Source of the DNA: JAOXRU01 sp965247735
GTDB taxonomy: Bacteria; Bacteroidota; Bacteroidia; Flavobacteriales; Flavobacteriaceae
Length of the DNA stretch: 64,000 nucleotides
Assembly: GCA_965247735.1 (NCBI GenBank)
Contig: CBDFHN010000002.1
Span: 2,542,001-2,606,000 of the forward strand
Reading direction: 5' to 3'
In this document: positions 62,459 through 64,000 of the stretch, piece by piece
Position numbering within the stretch: position 1 is the first letter of the stretch
How the letters are laid out: every line of letters starts with the position of its first letter
Made by a program: the position numbers and the translations under genes
Notes under the pieces: model-generated
What the model was told of the DNA's origin: nothing
The model's database searches: none
The model's input: the letters and a program-made list of their open reading frames with translations, nothing else

Positions 62459-63694
62459 TTATTTCAATAAAATGTTCATCATTTCTTCCGCTGAAATCCT
62501 TCCTATTTCTCTTATCCTTTCTCTTGGAGTCTCATCTCCTATTTCATAGGTAATTCCTGTAGCATTATGCCCATACAATAACCATCCTTTAGAAACAGGC
62601 TTAGTACTATTGCTAGATTTCTCGTTTACTTTATACTCTGAAATGTTTTCTTCTAACCCTTTAAACCAATCATTGATAAAATTTGGCAATGAAGTTCCTG
62701 CTCTCTTTTTGTTTGTGTAAAAAACATCGTACCAAGTAGAATGAAAATCTAAACCAAGAACAAGCTTTGCATTATTCTTTCTTAGCACCTTACTGATATA
62801 GCTTACCGCTCTTTTTATTTCTAATTGATTATACTTAGCCCAATCTCTATTGAGATCAATTCCAGCTGCATTATGCCTCCAATGCCCTAAATCGACACCG
62901 TCAGGATTCATAATTGGAAATGCCAAAACATGATATTTTTCTAAAAACCTATTAGCTAAATCAGATTCGCTTAATAGAGTTTCTAAAAACGATTGAAAAG
63001 CAAAATACCCAGTAACCTCTGGTGGATGCTGCCTAGTAAGCAGTAGTATTACATCTTTACCTTTTGTTTCTCCTTTTGAAATGGCTAATACTGGTATATT
63101 TTTACCCAAAATTGTTTTTCCTGTACTAGAAACATCTATAAAGTCGGTCTTATTTTTTACTATATTTTCTATCCATTTTTTTACTGTTTTTGAAGAATGC
63201 ACTTCTTGTGCAGCAACAGTAATTGGATCACTATCTAACACCAATTTTATAGTAACAACTGTATTTTCTTTTTTTATTCGGGAAGTATCAATAACACTCC
63301 ACCGCCCCTTAACTTTTACTTTGGGAATATACCTGTGCTCAAAACCTTCTGGATACTTAAACTTAAAATAATAGGTTTTTTGCTTATTTGCCCAGGCCTT
63401 AAAAGCATAATAAGGACTTGAATTGATTGGAGTGTTTTCTGGACTAAAAAAGACTATTGAAGTACTATCGTTTAATTCTTTTACCCCATTTAAACGAGCG
63501 CCATCAAATTCATTACTTATATAAACACTAGCACTCTTGGATATATATGTTTTTTTCTCCTGATAATTGATGTTTTTATCTTCGGTGTCAATCTTAGTAG
63601 TAAACTCTACCGCTTTAAGCGGCGAACAACTATTATTAATAAGAAATATATTCAACAAAACAAACCCCAACCAATATCCCTGTAGTTTTTTCAT
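62459..63694 (-). CDS. M14-family zinc carboxypeptidase, lipoprotein
   Basis: The 411-residue protein has a lipoprotein signal peptide (Cys23 in INNSC). An N-terminal beta domain (about 30-160) precedes an M14 carboxypeptidase domain (about 165-410). Zinc ligands His223 and Glu226 (RQHPPEVTG) and His318 (GLDFHSTW) and the catalytic Glu384 (ITYEIGDETP) are all present, as are the substrate-binding Arg/Asn region (NRDW) and NPDG. It should cleave C-terminal residues from peptides, or act on a modified peptide, at the outer membrane. As the first gene of the operon with SusC and SusD, it probably trims peptides for import. Confidence 0.93.
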   Translation of the reverse strand: MKKLQGYWLGFVLLNIFLINNSCSPLKAVEFTTKIDTEDKNINYQEKKTYISKSASVYISNEFDGARLNGVKELNDSTSIVFFSPENTPINSSPYYAFKAWANKQKTYYFKFKYPEGFEHRYIPKVKVKGRWSVIDTSRIKKENTVVTIKLVLDSDPITVAAQEVHSSKTVKKWIENIVKNKTDFIDVSSTGKTILGKNIPVLAISKGETKGKDVILLLTRQHPPEVTGYFAFQSFLETLLSESDLANRFLEKYHVLAFPIMNPDGVDLGHWRHNAAGIDLNRDWAKYNQLEIKRAVSYISKVLRKNNAKLVLGLDFHSTWYDVFYTNKKRAGTSLPNFINDWFKGLEENISEYKVNEKSSNSTKPVSKGWLLYGHNATGITYEIGDETPRERIREIGRISAEEMMNILLK

Positions 63695-63889
63695 TCAAGA
63701 CCTATTTACCTCACCAAAAAGTGAGACATTAATATTATAAGTTAATAGGCTACAAGGGAAGTCTACATAAATATATAAAATATTTCGTTATCAACAAGAA
63801 AAAAGAACATATCTCGAAAGATATAGATATCAATAAAAGAAGGTTAATGCCTACGTGTTGTCGTTGTTTTAAAACGAGACATCATAAAC
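63695..63889. promoter_or_regulatory. Upstream region of the M14-SusCD operon
   Basis: This 195-base AT-rich gap should contain the operon promoter. A small 5-bp hairpin (CTCAC / GTGAG, 63710-63725) lies 16 bases before the ATG. No exact TAnnTTTG box was found on the minus strand. Confidence 0.3.
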
Positions 63890-63928
63890 AAAAAAAAGGA
63901 CCACCTAAAAAATTAGATAGTCCTTTTT
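63890..63928 (-). terminator. Rho-independent terminator of the glutamate dehydrogenase gene
   Basis: On the minus strand GGACTATCTAA pairs fully with TTAGGTGGTCC (with G-U pairs, four-base loop) and is followed by eight T. It lies about 23 bases after the stop codon at 63951. Confidence 0.88.
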
Positions 63929-63950
63929 GTTATATTTATTTACTAGAAAA

Positions 63951-64000
63951 TTACACCACTCCTTGTGCTAACATCGCATCAGCAACTTTAACGAAACCAG
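63951..64000 (-). CDS. gdhA: Glutamate dehydrogenase, C-terminal end (runs off the right edge)
   Basis: Only the last 15 complete codons are visible, reading GFVKVADAMLAQGVV and a stop. This is nearly identical to the C-terminus of NADP-specific glutamate dehydrogenase (E. coli GdhA ends in a very similar sequence), which makes the identification likely although the fragment is short. The enzyme would assimilate ammonium by reductive amination of 2-oxoglutarate. A strong terminator follows. Confidence 0.75.
   Translation of the reverse strand, partial: GFVKVADAMLAQGVV

Overview
The window is a low-GC, gene-dense bacterial chromosome segment, almost certainly from a member of the Flavobacteriaceae (phylum Bacteroidota). 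The evidence is the set of families present: a SusC/SusD pair, several TonB-dependent receptors with N-terminal carboxypeptidase-regulatory-like domains, DUF4270 and DUF5689 lipoproteins, a Flavobacteria-type DksA-like protein and glycine-tRNA ligase, and several exact TAnnTTTG promoter boxes, the -7 element of Bacteroidota. I cannot fix the genus. No tRNA, rRNA, CRISPR array, insertion sequence or prophage was seen.

Layout. 1-1978 (-): start of a very large secreted protein that runs off the left edge. 2608-10364 (-): a TonB-dependent receptor, glmS, a DUF4270 lipoprotein carrying a calcium-repeat-like insertion, and a stand-alone starch-synthase N-terminal domain. 10473-18205 (+): panC, panD, a membrane flippase-like protein, an esterase-fold protein that lacks its nucleophile serine, radA, and a tight three-gene cassette of two paralogous ATP-grasp enzymes plus a NeuD/PglD-like acyltransferase. 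18245-24473 is mostly (-): a Tas-like aldo/keto reductase, an OmpA lipoprotein, exonuclease III, glycine-tRNA ligase and a membrane coiled-coil protein. A small barrel protein (+) and a structured-RNA-like element interrupt this block.

24526-33518: comF and an Ig-like lipoprotein (+) converge on an amidase, an ankyrin protein, a DUF5689/lamin-tail lipoprotein and a TonB-dependent receptor (-). A secreted endonuclease/phosphatase (+) is divergent from that receptor. 33634-43634 (-): a small membrane protein, an Oar-like receptor, an operon (DUF3108, tryptophan dioxygenase, M23 peptidase, pgi) and 4-hydroxyphenylpyruvate dioxygenase. 43836-54193: a PlpD-like patatin, uvrC, a 32-codon membrane ORF and 5-formyl-THF cyclo-ligase (+), lspA, a surface-type hypothetical, dksA-like and ileS. 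54394-63694 (-): a haem-type TonB receptor, recO, then an M14 carboxypeptidase-SusC-SusD operon. The right edge holds the last codons of an NADP-type glutamate dehydrogenase.

Two themes run through the window. Housekeeping genes (glmS, panCD, radA, glyS, uvrC, lspA, ileS, recO, pgi) are interleaved with outer-membrane nutrient systems: five TonB-linked receptors, one SusD and many lipoproteins. Two of these systems look like dedicated scavenging loci: a nuclease/DUF5689/receptor locus, probably for extracellular nucleic acids or phosphodiesters, and an M14-SusCD operon, probably for peptides. The least explained unit is the ATP-grasp pair plus acyltransferase at 15469-18205.
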